Shown: positions 43,547 to 56,324, numbered from the stretch's first letter. The stretch: 64,000 bases of DNA from Nepenthes gracilis (GCA_033239525.1 BSYO01000003.1:12394001-12458000); one strand, 5' to 3'. The notes: generated by a model from the sequence alone, not told the origin. Program-made: numbers and translations.

Positions 43547-45655
43547 TTGAACTGCATCTCTTGGCTGGCTCTCGCCGTCACTAGTGCCGGCCATGGCCGG
43601 CCCCTGTTGGAGTCATCGATTCCCCCCAGGGTTTCTTTTCCTTCTCTGTCCCCCAATCTTTCTTTATTGGCGACAGTTTCGGCGACGGTTTCGTCTCCAT
43701 CGCCTCTTCCCCACGCTCATTCTCATCCTCTCTCCCAACCCTCTCACCCTTTCCCTCTCTTGCAGAGGGATGCTTTGTCTCCATCCCATGCTCCAGATGC
43801 GTCCTTCTTGGAGCGTGTGAAGTCGATGGATCGACGCCGGAGTCATTTGTTGACGAATAGTGACTTGGATGTTTTGGAGCCAGCGGCTTCCCCGAACGTT
43901 GATGTTCCTAATCATGTTGTGGCTACCCTACCCCATACTTCCGGCACAAATCCCTCAGGTGACCCTCCTCCCTTCCCGAAATCCTCTTGGACTGATGTTG
44001 TTTTATCCATTGGTGCTTGTCAGAATCCCCCTTTGAAATATTTCCCTCCCCAACCCTTTGAAGGGGAAGTTGTCTCCATTTCTCCCCCTACTGATGTTCT
44101 TCAGCAGGTCCAGGATTTATGGGGAGCAACATTGGTGGGCTATTTCGTCGATAGTCCTCTCCACTTTCAGGCTGTTAACGCCATTGCCCGTAAAATCTGG
44201 GCCAGATTTGGTCTACAGGATGTAGCTGGGAACGACAACGGCTTCTTTTTCTTTCGTTTTGACACTGAAGATCATTTGAATCGCTGTTTGGCTTATGGTC
44301 CCTGGACCTTAGGTAGGAAAGCCATTTTCCTCAAAAGATGGGCACCCGGTATGGTGTTAGCAAAGGATTCTTTCCAATCATACCCAATTTGGATCACACT
44401 GTCCAAGGTCCCGATTGAATTTTGGACCCCTTTAGGCCTTAGTTGGATTGCTAGTGGAGTTGGTAAACCTCTCCTACTGGATCCGAGCACTGCTAGAATG
44501 GAACGACTTAATTTTGCACGGGTTTGTGTTGAAGTCTAAGGGTGCACATCTCCCTACAAAAATCAAATTAAAATCAAGTGCTGATGATGCGGCCTCTACT
44601 GTTGAGATAGAGGTTGCTTACCATGGGAAGTCTATGCATCGGGTGAAGAGTTGCGATGCCAATTTGGGTATTCAACCTGCTGTGGATAAATCTGTGTCTC
44701 CTAGGCAGGCTGCTGTTTCCCCTTCCAGCCTGTTTTCTACCATAGGCCAAGTTTATTCCACTGATGGGGATTCTCGTGCGTCAGTAGGGGGTTACCAATT
44801 GGCCATTTCCTTGAAGTCCTCCTTTCTTTCTCCTGCTGTTGGTGATGGTCAGGAGATAGGTGATGATGATCAGGTGCAACCAACAGCTGAGCCCCTCTAT
44901 GACTCCCATCCGTTGCCCATTACACTGAAGCCTGCTGATGAAGTTTGTGAACTTGTCTCCAGTCCTAGTGTTGGTGCTGCTGCTAGTGCCTCCGATGAGC
45001 TAAAGGCTTGCTTGGGCCAGCTTGATCCAGCCTCTGATCCTAGTGTGCTTTCGGTTGACAATGAGACTCAACCTCTGGGTGTAGCTAGTAGGGAGTCTCC
45101 TGGGCTGCTAGTCTCCCTGCCTCTCCCTAACTCCAAGGCTGCCTCTTATTTGACGAAACCGCTTCAACTTGAAGGACAGCATCTTCCAGATTGTGCTATT
45201 GCAGTCTTGGATGATGTCTCATTTTGTATGCCAACTGAAGCTGCGATTGAAGAAGCTCCTACAGTTGATTCTACTCCCAGCCCTCATGATGTCCAATGTG
45301 ATTTGGCTCCTGATGTTGATTCTGCATGTAGGACTGCTTATGATGTTGCGCGTTTGCGGAAGCAACTGGTGGAGATTAAAGATCAGCGTTGCCTTGATCT
45401 GTATTTGCCTTGTTGCACCCAGGCTGCCCGTGAATCTGTTCCTGATGGGTCATCTTCTGGGTGTGAGGCTGCTATGCAGGGCGTGTCGTTATGTGGTGAT
45501 AATGCTTTCCCTAGTTGCCCTGTGGGGCCTCCTGTCGGATGGACTGATGATGAACTATTTGAAAAGCAGGCAGTAAATGGGCGGTACCCAAGGCCCGACA
45601 ACGACGCAAACCCCCTCCTAAGAATCCAAAGGGCTCAGTTGCCACCCCCTTTTGA
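43547..45655 (+). pseudogene. LINE E ORF1 (DUF4283-like)
   Basis: ATG at 43547 opens a 330-codon frame. A Ser/Pro/His-rich N-terminus is followed by WTDVVLSIGACQNPPLKYFP, LWGATLVGYFVDSPLHFQAV, NAIARKIWARFGLQDVAGND, KVPIEFWTPLGLSWIASGVG and FARVCVEV: the complete DUF4283-like core. A frameshift near 44535 ends the frame. It continues in the next frame as HLPTKIKLKSS and VEIEVAYHGKSMHRVKS, where the CCHC knuckle is degraded, then a long acidic/Ser-rich part with VARLRKQLVEIKDQ. A second frameshift near 45580 leads to a basic end (KARQRRKPPPKNPKGS) and TGA at 45653. It is the longest ORF1 here, broken only twice. Confidence 0.85.
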
Positions 45656-46061
45656 TTCTTTTTTCGCTGCTGAAATATGCTGCTTGTTCTAGGGTGTTGC
45701 TTTTGCCCGGTGCAGCAGACCTGTTGATGAAAGCATTTGAAGCTGTCACCTTTTGGCGATGACACAGTTGGTGCTTTTGATCTGTTTTTTTTCTAGGCGT
45801 GGTGCTGCAGTTGTTCATGGCGTTTCCTTCGTTGTAGGCTCTACTGATTCCTTGGGATCTGTTGGTTATTTTGCTGACTGGTGGTAGGTAAATGCTGCTA
45901 TTCAGTGCAGTTTTTTTTGGTGTTAGCAGGTGTGTTGTCCAGTTTTGGTGGATTTCCAGTCTGGTTCTGGCTGTTTTCTTCTTTGTTTGAGTAGCTAAGT
46001 GCTGTATAGCTTTAAGCTGATGCTGCAGCAGTCCAAAGATGGGGTCTAGACTTGCAAAGTT

Positions 46062-47545
46062 TTTTTTTTTTTGGTAAACAAGTAAATTTGGATTAAAGGG
46101 AGAAAAAATTATACAATCTATGCATTATCTCTAAGTATTTTGACTTGGAGTTAAGGCATAACATGCTAGGGCATACCCCGAGTAGTTTGGTACATCAAAT
46201 GACACCAAAAAATAGCATACAAAAAAAGGATCCTCCAGGAGGATAACATTTAACAGAATCGTCAAAAAAAGAAATTTGTCTTATGTTGAACCCGATCAAT
46301 TCAATCCCACCAAATCGAGTCTGGATAGCTATCCCTTATGTCGGCTGAAGCAACTCAACTTATCAGTTTGCAGGCATAACATTCCAAACCAGCAAACTAT
46401 ACTTCACATCATAGTAATAGGAGCCTGCAGCCTTTCCATCACCTGCTCCCTCAACCCATAAATGAAGCAAGACAACAGAGTCAAACAGCTTGGAACTCCT
46501 ACACCCTTTGGATCGCAGCTCCATCAACCATTCTTCACAACACAGCAAAATGGAGCATGCAACCGATCTAGCACCTGCTCCGTTAACACAGAATAAAAGC
46601 ACATCGGGAACTTCTGCACACCAGCTACAATAGGGCTTCAACCTGCGACAAGACAGCACCAGCCATCAGCATGGGCATGGCAACTGCCATACCTCAAATA
46701 ACAAAATGCATCCAGCAGCCGTGACCCAACTGCGACCAATCCAAGATCGGTATTCCACTGTTATCGACAGAATCAAAAACATGCCAGAATAATGGCCTAC
46801 TGCATAAGTAACAAGAATTCAGCAAAATAGCAAGGCATTGGGCACTTGCAACATCTGCCATTCACCTAGCTGCAGCTGCCGACTGCGGCATCAGGGGAAA
46901 CTCCAGGGGCAGCTACACAGGCAGAGCCACCAACTTCAGAACAACTACACACCAGCATCATTAAGGTTCAGATGATTCAGCAGATTAACACAGCAGGCCA
47001 GAAAAGGAACCGGCTGCTATCATCTATTAGAGCAGAGCCTTTCCAACTCCATATCAATGCTTCAGAGTATAGGTCTTGACCAACATCAAAGCTTTGCCAA
47101 TGACGTAATAACAAAATGACCCCAGCCACATCAAAGGCGATACTGCTTCAGCAACATGAGCTAGCATACCAAAATTGCCTACCGGGCAGCAGAGCAATCC
47201 AAATCCTTCAACAACCAGTCAAGATTGCATTCTAGATACAACCAGCAAAACTGTTGTGCTACTGCATCCAGCAGCAGAAGCCCTTTTCAAAAGGCAAACC
47301 TGCGACAGTAGCCAGCAAGGTGGAAGCATGAATGCTCTATCAACCAGCAGCAGAGCCAGCAACTCCAGGATCAGTAGCACACCAGCCTCAATTGCTATCA
47401 GCAAGGCACGAAGAAACAAATCCAACAGAGTCTTCCCATCCATCAAGCAGGAATGTCAGCAAAGCCAATAGAAGCAAAGCATAGCATTCCAGCCGCAGAA
47501 CAAAAAGACAAGCAGTTGAGTAGACGTAGGGCAACAGCTCAAGCA
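46062..47545 (-). mobile_element. LINE tail of 1.48 kb nested in LINE E
   Basis: The perfect 19-bp TSD GGTCTAGACTTGCAAAGTT lies at 46043-46061 and 47546-47564. A T tract and GGTAAACAAGTAAATTTGG start it. The stem-loop is near 46115-46155 (CTAAGTATTTTGACTTGGAG) with reversed ATGCCC (GGGCATACCCCGAG) near 46170. The remainder is CAG-rich 3' UTR without coding homology. Confidence 0.93.
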
Positions 47546-48819
47546 GGTCTAGACTTGCAAAGTTCCTGATGCTGTGCAGTTGATGGAAGTGCCCTGCTGA
47601 TGGATGTTGATGCTGGAAATGCTGAATCTGGTTCTTTGAGCCTTGCTGATGCTGATGTGCAACTGCTCCTGAAGTTGGTGGCTATGCTGCCTGTTTATTA
47701 TGTGTTGTTGGGCTGAATTGAAAATGGTGCTGGTGTCAGCTCTGTGTTAATGCGCATTGGTACTGTTGCATAGCTGTTGGCTCGTGTGCTGAATGTGCAC
47801 CTGGTGTTTCGGCTGGTTGCAGGGGTGTAGTAGCAGTTCAATGCAGGGGTGTGATGCTGCTGTCGGAAGTTGCTGCTGGGTGACGGGGCTCTGATGCAGT
47901 TGCCCTGTGCTTTTGCCGTGATTAGCTTTTGTGATGCTAGGTTCTTGTGGCTACGGATGAGCTACCAGAGTGAGCTGATGAGGATACCCATGCTGTTCTA
48001 GCTGATCATGCACTGATTATCCCTCCCCGAATGCTTTTTTTGCTCTTCTGGGTGAGGTCCTTGTCGTGGTTATCCCACTCCTAGATGTTGTGGAACCATA
48101 GAAGACATTGTGTGAGGCCCGGTTTGCTGATTTGGAGGATCGCCAATTTCTGCCAGTATGATTGCATCTGAATCTTGCTGAGGAGCCTTGTTGTTCAAAA
48201 CCTCCTGCTAGTGCCGAGGTGGTTTGACTTGGACAACATTTTCGCATTGGACCGACCAGATGAAGCTTACTGCCAATGTGCCTTGGCAGAGTTGCCTTGG
48301 CTGAGATGCCTATCTCGGCAGAATGCCAAGATGTATGCCCCAGAGGGATTGCTTTTGACCAGGGTCGTTTTGGCCGAAGTGGTGTGCATGGTACTATGTA
48401 TTTGCTTATGTATTTTCGATTGTATTTTTATTTTTCATGACTTGGCTCATGCTCTCAGATTATGACATGTTCATGAGGTCTAGGGTATACCCCATTGTCT
48501 TTGTTCTAATTTCAAGTCAGAAAAATACTTAGAGTTAGCACAAAGTTTTGTATCTTTCTTTTAAATTTAATGTATTTTACTTACTTACCAAAAAAAGGCA
48601 TTTATTTTTGGGCCGGTGAATCTAAGGACGGCCAAGAAACACAAGAGCCGGTCAACAACTTGATTGGCCAAAGGACTCAACCGAATTTTTTTTTTGGATT
48701 GACCAGGAAAGAGGGAGACTAGTTCAAGGCATAACAGTCCCACCTAAAGACTGCCAACCAAAGAAAGCATGCCTATTAGAGGCAAGGGAGCCCAAAATCC
48801 CCCTTATTCCTTAAACATT

Positions 48820-49622
48820 CTAGCGAAGCTTGAAGAATCTGTCCGCCTCTCTGGGAGTATTAAGATTTGCCTTCAGCTTGTTGCGGATGACACTAATGAT
48901 ATGTGAATATAATTGCGTGGTGTCCTGGGCAGGAGAACTTTGAAATATTTGGTTATTGTGCTCCTTCCAGAGGTAATAGACCATGGCCACAAGGGTAAGA
49001 CGTTTAGGTTGGGCAGACAAATTTTTACCTTTCCATTTATTTGCAACCCACCGGATGCTCTGGGTCCATTGAGGGTAAGGCCGGCGGATACCAGCCCATT
49101 GCCAAATTATGTTCCATAAGAAAGATGAGAAGGGACGGGAGAAGAAAAGGTGATCATTTTTTTTTTTTTGGTAAGAAAAGAAAAAGGTGATCATGGTCTT
49201 CAGTTCCTGTAGTGCAAAATGTAAAGTGGGTAGAAAGATTGGGAACGTCACGAATGCGGTCAAGAATGTTAAGTCTACCTTGGATGGCAAGCCAAACGGT
49301 GAAGGCATGGGCGGGAATGTGGGAGGGACCCCAGACTAGTGTGGCCTAAGGCATTTTCGGCTTTGGAGGATGGAAGAGGTAGTAGGCAAAGCGGGACGAG
49401 AAAATCCCATCAGCTAAGGCCATCCAGCTGACAAAGTCCTTAATCCAAGTATTAGGGAGATAGGGGGCATGTTCTCCCTAAGACGGGATACTTCCATATC
49501 ACACGGGTTTGGCCAGGCCCAACAATCACCCCGAATAATATCTTTGACCATGGCATCCCAGGGCAGGCCTGAGACCAGCCGAGTTTGATCTGTGCTTATA
49601 TCACACAGAGGTCCTAGAGGAT
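48820..49622 (-). pseudogene. LINE F ORF2 C-terminus
   Basis: It is read leftward from 49622: DTNLDW-like connection remnants (GLPWDAMVKDIIRG equivalent near 49550), WGPSHIPAHAFTVWL equivalent near 49320, then a zf-RVT Cys/His stretch broken by the 24-bp insertion at 49158. The clean end runs DHLFFSRPFSSFLWNIIWQW, RWVANKWKGKNLSAQPKRLT, YYLWKEHNNQIFQSSPAQD and KANLNTPREADRFFKLR with a stop at 48820. The same end pattern occurs in LINEs D, H and the one at 17895. Several stops and frameshifts are present. Confidence 0.85.
49158..49181 (-). mobile_element. LINE micro-insertion of 24 bp
   Basis: TSD AAAAGGTGATCAT lies at 49145-49157 and 49182-49194. The insert is twelve T followed by GGTAAGAAAAGA, the reverse of a LINE terminus CTTACC(A)n. 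It interrupts the zf-RVT codons of LINE F. Confidence 0.85.
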
Positions 49623-50584
49623 TTTTTTTTTTGGGTAAGTAAGTAAAGGTATATTAAAATAAAAAAAAAATACAAAACTATGTTCTATTTTCAAATGTTT
49701 TGCCGACTTAGAGGCAGATTAAATACGCTAGGGTATTCCCGAGCACCACCATGAACCTTATCATGAGCCAAAGAAAGTTTACAAAAGAAAATATCAAGCA
49801 AACAAACTAAACCGGGACCAGCCACAAATCATGAGACCGAAAAGATTAACAAAGGAAGACCCGTCAAAAGATACTGAATACCCGAGACTATGTCAACCCG
49901 ACTATTTATTAGATCCCCAATGACCACAAACACAGGCGGCGGTAACACCATCTAGAGCAAAGAATCGCAACCTGATTGTGCGCTCGTGCAGTTACACCAC
50001 CCCAGATAACCATCACCATGGACTACACCTTCGAGAACAAAGTCCATCGTGGCCTGGGTTAATATCACCACAGAAAGCATGTACAGCACCTCGGCAGCAT
50101 TTACACCAACCATCATCTAAAAAACTCCACACGGGGAATGCTCACAGGACACAGAACTACATCTGAGCTCATAAAAATCGGATTCAAAATCAGCAGCAAA
50201 ATATTGTCACACCAAGATAGCAAATATCAGCTGAAACCCAGTAGTACTCCCCGATTTACAGCACCAAAGGTTTGCGTCTTAATCACAAGTTGCAGGCAGA
50301 ACAAGAGGAAATCATCAGGTTCAGTATTATGAAGGCACCCACCAAATCCCACCAGATTCCATCCATACAGAGACCGACAAAACCAATAAGACTGCACCTA
50401 GCCAACTTGAGCTTGACATGCTGCAGCTCTAAACCCGAAGAGATGCCAACTGGAGCCATCCGAAGAGGGATTACACCCCCCTGGAACAGCGCCCAGGGAA
50501 AGTATATTAGGAACACCAATAAGTACGTTTTCAGCAACCTGATGCCACCTCAGTTTTGATCTAGTACATCAGCTTTATCAATGG
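49623..50584 (-). mobile_element. LINE tail of 962 bp nested in LINE F
   Basis: The perfect 17-bp TSD CAGAGGTCCTAGAGGAT lies at 49606-49622 and 50585-50601. A T tract and GGGTAAGTAAGTAAAGG start it, then the stem-loop (CAAATGTTTTGCCGACTTAGAG near 49690) and GGGTATTCCCGAGCACC. The rest is 3' UTR-like. Short ORFs in it show no homology. Confidence 0.93.
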
Positions 50585-50601
50585 CAGAGGTCCTAGAGGA
50601 T

Positions 50602-52321
50602 GCCAGTTATCGAGCCACAAAAAGGTGCTTGTGCCATCCCCAATTGTGCATTTTGTATGGAGGCGCATAAAAGTGCACAGCTTCATAATTTTCCTCCAAC
50701 ACTAAGTCGTTGAGTTTGAAACCTTTAAGTCCATATACACCGATCCTCAATTTTGTGCACGTGAACCCATAAAGACCACGCCGAGCTTGAGTCCTTAGTA
50801 ATAATCCGCCATAGCAGCTTGCAGATCAAAGCTTTGTTTTGGGCCTGCAAGTTTTTTAACCCCAGGCCGCCTTCGCTCTTTGGATAGCACATATCAGCCC
50901 ACGCAAACTTTGTAGTCGCCTTCCCATCAAAAACTCCATGCCACAGAAATCTACGAATGTAACTTTCGATAATTTTGAGAACAGACTTTGGTATAATGAA
51001 TATGGAGGCCCAGTACAAGTGAATGGACGAAAGAATAGATGAGACAAGTTGAAGACGCCCTCCAAACGAAAGCCACTGATTCTTCCAGGACAAGATCCGT
51101 GGAGTGACTCTATCGATGAGGGGATTGCAATCCGCGACGGAGAGTCTAGAAGTGATCAGTGGGAGCCCTAAGTATTTCATGGGTAGTTTGCCTTCTTTGA
51201 AGCCCAACATGACGGAGATTCCCTTGTGAAGGTTAGCGTCTTTTACACAAATAAAGATTTTGCTTTTATTTTTGTTTGCAGATAGGCTAGAGACAAACAG
51301 GAACTCATCAAGGCACTCCTGGAGAATACGGATTGAGTTAACATCAGCTTTGGAGAAAAGGAGTAAATCGTCAACAAAAGCAAGCATAACAGTTCAAGTA
51401 TCTTCACAACATCAATGAAACTTGAACATTTTATTTCGCTTGGCCTTCACCTCAAGAATACCATTCAGCACTTCCATGATGAGCACAAATGAGTAGGGAG
51501 ACATAGGGTCACCCTATCGAAGACCCTTGCCACCTTTGAAAAAATTGACCGATTCCCCATTAATATTAATCGAGAAGAAGGGGGTGGTAATACATTGGCG
51601 GATCCATTCAATGAATTGAGGAGGAAAGCCCATCAAGATCAATATATTGATGATAAGGTCCCAATGGACGGAATCGTAAGCTTTCATGAGATCAATCTTC
51701 ATTGCCACACGAGAGAGACCATGGCCCAAATGATATTTGTCCAAAAGCTCCTGGGCTAAGAGAATGTTATCACTAATCTGACGAACTTCAACGAAGGCCA
51801 TTTGGTAACTATCCACCAGGTGAGGAAGCGTCATCTTAATGCGGTTAGCAATGAACTTTGAGATAGCCTTATGGATGACATTACAGTAGGAGATGGACTT
51901 GTAGTCAGTCACCGAGTGAGGAGACAGAACCTTCAGGATAAGGTTGATGAGAGTAGTGTTAATCTGTTTGAGCAGCTTGCCACGATGAAAGAAATCACGT
52001 ATAGCTTCAGTCACAGATTAGCCAACAATTTCCCAAGCATCCTTGAAGAACTTTGAAGAAAAACCATCAGGCCCAGGGGCCCGAAAAGCTCCAATAGAGA
52101 AGATTGCCTTCTTAATCTCCTCATCACTGACTGGGGCAGTGAGCAGGGCAATTAACGATTCCGGGACGGTACGGAGAATGTATGGGCGAATCCGGTTGGG
52201 GTCGGCCGATCCTTGAGCACGTCTAAATCCCGAAACCTATTTGAAGTAATCAATAATAAGTTTATGGACATCCTCAATGCTAGAGGTAGGAGTCCCGTCC
52301 TCTTCAAGTAAGGAGGATATC
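50602..52321 (-). pseudogene. LINE F ORF2: reverse transcriptase
   Basis: Read leftward from 52321: SSIEDVHKLIIDYFK-like text, then AIFSIGAFRAPGPDGFSSKF near 52080, INTTLINLILKVLSPHSVTD, NVIHKAISKFIANRIKMTLP, DNILLAQELLDKYHLG and MKAYDSVHWDL. FFKGGKGLR is followed by a stop in place of the Gln of RQGDP near 51513. The catalytic box is AFVDDLLLF near 51375 where LINE D has AFADD. Then YLGLPLITSRLSVADCN, KNQWLSFGGRLQLVSSILSS and GGLGLKNLQAQNKALICKLL. Stops also lie near 52018 and 51420. It is joined to 63858-64000 across the LINE G insertion. Confidence 0.88.
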
Positions 52322-52428
52322 TTTTTTTTTTTTTTTTTTGGGGGTAAGTAATTAAATTTGAATTAAAAATAAAAATTTAGTATAAAATCTATGTTCTTAC
52401 CCCAAGTGTTTTGCCGACTTGGAGAAAG

Positions 52429-52927
52429 TGTTAGATATTTATGTAGCTAAAACAACCACAAATGCGAAATTTAAAATTGATTAAATATACCTCCGGCCAT
52501 TTGGTGCTCTGTTTTCGGACGTTGGATTTGGACCGGCTCCGTGCTTCTGGACACTCCTTCACTCGTTTAGATGGTGTATTACTTGAGTTGGGTGCCAGGG
52601 ACAAAGCCAGAATGCTCAATTTATAGGCGAAACCATCACCCGCCTCAACCGAGCGTTTGGAACTCAAACCGGCCAAAATTGATGAATTAACTTAATGGGA
52701 GAGTTATCACCACTTAATGGACCACAAATGCTTCAGCAATTAACTGAGATAAACGCTTGAAGGTTACGAAATTGATCGAGGAAGATGAAGAGGACGAAAC
52801 CAGTGAACGGCTCAAAATCGGCTCAGATCCGGCTCGATGAAGCTGTTTGGCTCTGGCTCGGCTTGGCTTGATCGGCTCGTGGGCCAGGCTCAGTTAATTG
52901 GGCCAGAATTTGGGCCTGAAGCTCACA
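52429..52927 (-). repeat. 3' LTR of copia B
   Basis: Starts TGTTAGATATTTATG, ends GAAGCTCACA. It contains AATTTGGGCCTG near its right end, a 12-bp piece absent from the partner LTR. Confidence 0.95.
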
Positions 52928-52938
52928 TTCTCCCACTT
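52928..52938 (-). other. polypurine tract of copia B
   Basis: Minus strand AAGTGGGAGAA directly precedes the 3' LTR. Confidence 0.75.
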
Positions 52939-53225
52939 GGTCCATATTTAACTTGATGTGATAACTAAGATCATCAATTTTTCAAACTTTAAGAAATAAA
53001 TATATGAATCATGGCGATAAGTCCTCTACTAATGAGTAATATCTTCCATGAATTACAATATATTAATTTTCCAAGTCATCCGGTAACTTTACTTTATGAA
53101 TAAACCCTATGTTTATTCTTTGTCCACTTAATAATATTCTCAAATTAATTAATGCGTACACAATTTTGAGAAATATCACAACAATAAAATAGAAATTTTT
53201 AATATCATTGTCCATACAATGAAAA

Positions 53226-56200
53226 TTACAAAATGGAACTCAATCCCATTTTAGATACAAGATCCTTGAACCTTAATGGTGGCATGCCTTTAGTCAAGGG
53301 ATCAGCGATCATTAATTCAGTGCTGATATGCTCAATAGCAATTTCCTTTCCTTTAATGCGCTCCTTTATGGCTAAAAACTGAATGTCGATATGTTTACTT
53401 CGACTGCTACTCTTGTTATTTTTAGCCAGGAAAACAGCAGCTGAATTATCACAAAATATCTTTAATGGCCTTGAAATGGAATCAACCACTCTAAGCCTAG
53501 ACATAAAATTCCTCATCCATACACCATGCTTTGTAGCCTCGAAACAAGCAACGAACTCGGCCTCCATAGTGGAAGTAGCAATCAAAGTTTTTTTTGCACT
53601 CCGCCAGGATACAGCTCCACCGGCAAACAAAAATATGTAACCGGATGTTGATTTACGAGAATCAACACACCCAAATGGGTCGAATCGGAGTACCCCAAAA
53701 CTTCCAGTTATCGGTCCGTCATATGTAAGCATGAAATCTTTGGTACCTTGAAGATACCTCATGACTTTCTTGGCAGCTTTCCAGTGTTCGATTCCTAGAT
53801 TACTCTGAAATCTTCCCAACATTCTAACTGCAAATGCTATATCAGGTCTTATACATACCTGAGCATACATCAAACTTCCAACAACGGAAGCATACGGAAT
53901 GTTCTTGATCTGTTCCCGTTCCAAATCATTTTTCGGGCATTGGCTCAAATTGAGCTTATCACCCTTCACAATGGGTGCTACACTCGGTGACAAATCTTTC
54001 ATCCGAAATCTCTCTAAAACCTTATTGATATAGGTCTCTTGAGACAAACCCAGAACACAACGCGATCTGTCTCGATGTATCTTTATGCCAATGACATAAG
54101 ATGCATCTCCCATATCCTTCATTTCAAAATTTTTAGAGAGAAATTGTTTCACCTCATACAACAACCCTTTATCATTGGATGCAAGTAAAATATCATCCAC
54201 ATATAAGACAAGGAAACAAGTCTTACTCCCACTGACCTTCTGGTATATACATTGATCCAAAATATTCTCTTCAAAATCGAATGAAGAGATAATTTCATCA
54301 AATTTTAAATACCATTGACGGGATGCTTGTTTCAATCCATATATGGACTTCTTTAATTTGTACACTAATTGCTCACCATCACTAGAGGAGAATCTTCTGG
54401 TTGTTTCATTAAACCTCTTCCTCTAGATCACCATTTAAAAATACTATTTTCACATCCATTTGTTGCAATTCCATATCAAAATGAGCAACCAATGCCAAAA
54501 TTATATGAAGAGAGTCCTTTTTAGATACAGGAGAAAAAGTCTCATTGTAATCAATTCCTTCTTTCTGAGTGAACCTTTAGCAACGAGTCTTGCCTTATAT
54601 CTTTTAATATTGCCTAATGAGTCTTTCTTTATTTTAAAGACCCATTTACACCCTATGGCTCTCGCCCCTTTAGGCAATTCAACAAGATCCCAGACTCTAT
54701 TACTACTTATGGAACTCATCTCTTCTTTCATAGCATTGTGCCATAATTGTGATTCATTACAACTCATGGCTTGTGAAAACGTTTCAGGATCATTTTCAGC
54801 TCCACATTGTAGTCAGACTCTTTCAGATAACAACATAATCACTAGGGATTGCTGACTTTCTCATTCTAGAAGACCTTCTTAATGTTGTATCATCATCATC
54901 AACAGGAGTATGTTGTACAACTATTTCAGATAAATCCTGAATTTCATGGTCAACTGGAATAAGATCAACATTTTGTGGAATGACATTGATTGCTTGTTCA
55001 ATACCAGATTGATCTTGAGGGGTATTGTGTACATCAATCAACCTATCATATGAAGTGGAGGGTTGTGAATCCAAATGATCAGTTCTTGATCGTTTCCTCC
55101 CACTCATTAAGTCATTCTCAAGAAATTTTATATTTCTTGATTCCACAATCCTAGTGGTATGAGATGGACAGTAAAATCTGTATCCCTTAGACCGTTCAGC
55201 ATATCCAATGAAATGTCCACTTATGGTCCTTGGGTCTAATTTCTTTTCATATGGGTTATAAACTCTTACTTCGGATGGGCATCCCCATACACGTACATGT
55301 TGCAAACTCGGTTTCCAACCTTTCCATAACTCAAAAGGAGTTTTTGGAACAGCTTTTGTTGGGACCCGATTTAATATGTACACCGCCGTTTTAAGAGCTT
55401 CACTCCACAAAGATTTTGGAAGTTTGGAGTTACTAAGCATACTCCTCACAATGTCCAATAATGTTCGGTTTCTTCTTTCTGCTACACCATTTTGGTCTGG
55501 AGAACCAGGCATAGTATATTGGGCAACAATCCCATTTTCTTGAAGACACTTTGTAAATGGACCAGGCATTTGTCCATCTTCAGTATATCTACCATAATAC
55601 TCTCCACCTCTATCTGATCTCACAATTTTGATATTTTTTCCAGTTTGTTTCTCTACTTCTGCTTTAAACAATTTAAAAGCATCCAAGGCTTCATATTTAT
55701 TATGAAGCAAGTAAAGATACATATATCGTGAGAAATCATCAATAAAGGTGATAAAATATTTTGGACCATATGAGTCTATATCAGGACTACAAATATCAGT
55801 ATGTATGATCTCTAATATGTCCGAACTCCTCTTGGAATTTTTCTTAGTCTTGTTGCTCTGCTTTCCTTTAATGCAGTCCACACAAGTTTCAAAGTCAGTA
55901 AAATCTAGAGTACTAAGTACTCCATCATTTACCAATCTTTTGATTCTATCAATGGAGATATGTCCCAATCTCCTATGCCACAACATCGAGGAACATTCAT
56001 TCATAACACATCTTTTAATTCCATTATTAACATGCACAGTATTGAAATTGGTATTGTTTTGCAAATTCAAACAATAAAGACCATTAGACAGTGTACCATT
56101 CCCAACAATATCAAACTTATAAGATAAACTGAATAATGAGTCTGAAAATGTAAAGGAATATCCAAATGGTACAACTATAGAAATAGAAATCAAATTTCTA

Positions 56201-56319
56201 GAGAAATTTGGAATATAAAAGGTCTTTTCTAATGTCAAAACAAAATCACTACTCAAAATTAAATTGCATGTCCCAATGGCCTCCACATGTGAACGCATCT
56301 TATTTAGGAGAAGATGCAT
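53226..56319 (-). pseudogene. copia B pol: integrase, reverse transcriptase, RNase H
   Basis: A 498-codon frame (54823-56319) holds the zinc site (LWHRRLGHIS, ETCVDCIKGK), core motifs FITFIDDFSRY, IVRSDRGGEYYG and GVAERRNR, so all three catalytic acids are present. The C-terminal part FELWKGWKPSLQHVRVWGCP follows. RT begins in another frame at 54501-54767 (IGCKWVFKIKKDSLGN), is shifted near 54560 and 54400, and recovers in 53226-54365 with KSIYGLKQASRQWYLKFDE and LYVDDILLASND. RNase H is scrambled near 53690 (DPFGCVDSRKST instead of SDSDFAGC) and then reads FCDNSAAVFLAKNN. The end is the stop at 53226. Confidence 0.92.
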
Positions 56320-56324
56320 TGTTC

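Larger units (their letters stand above)
43502..48597 (+). mobile_element. LINE E, ORF1-only LINE
   Basis: The TSD is GGCATTTTTTTTG (43490-43502) against GGCATTTATTTTTG (48598-48611), near-perfect. About 45 bp of leader (with AAATTTCAAAATTGAAATTT) precede the ORF1 ATG, so the copy may be complete at its 5' end. After the ORF1 stop near 45653 only non-coding sequence follows (45656-46061 and 47546-48464). The family tail comes next: AGGTCTAGGGTATACCCC, stem-loop near 48498-48545, TTACTTACC(A)n. No endonuclease or RT is present. A reverse LINE tail is nested at 46062-47545. Confidence 0.88.

Noticed and set aside
47175..47471. 98-codon ORF rich in Ser and Asn
   Set aside because: Within the reverse LINE tail at 46062-47545; CAG-rich 3' UTR translated by chance.
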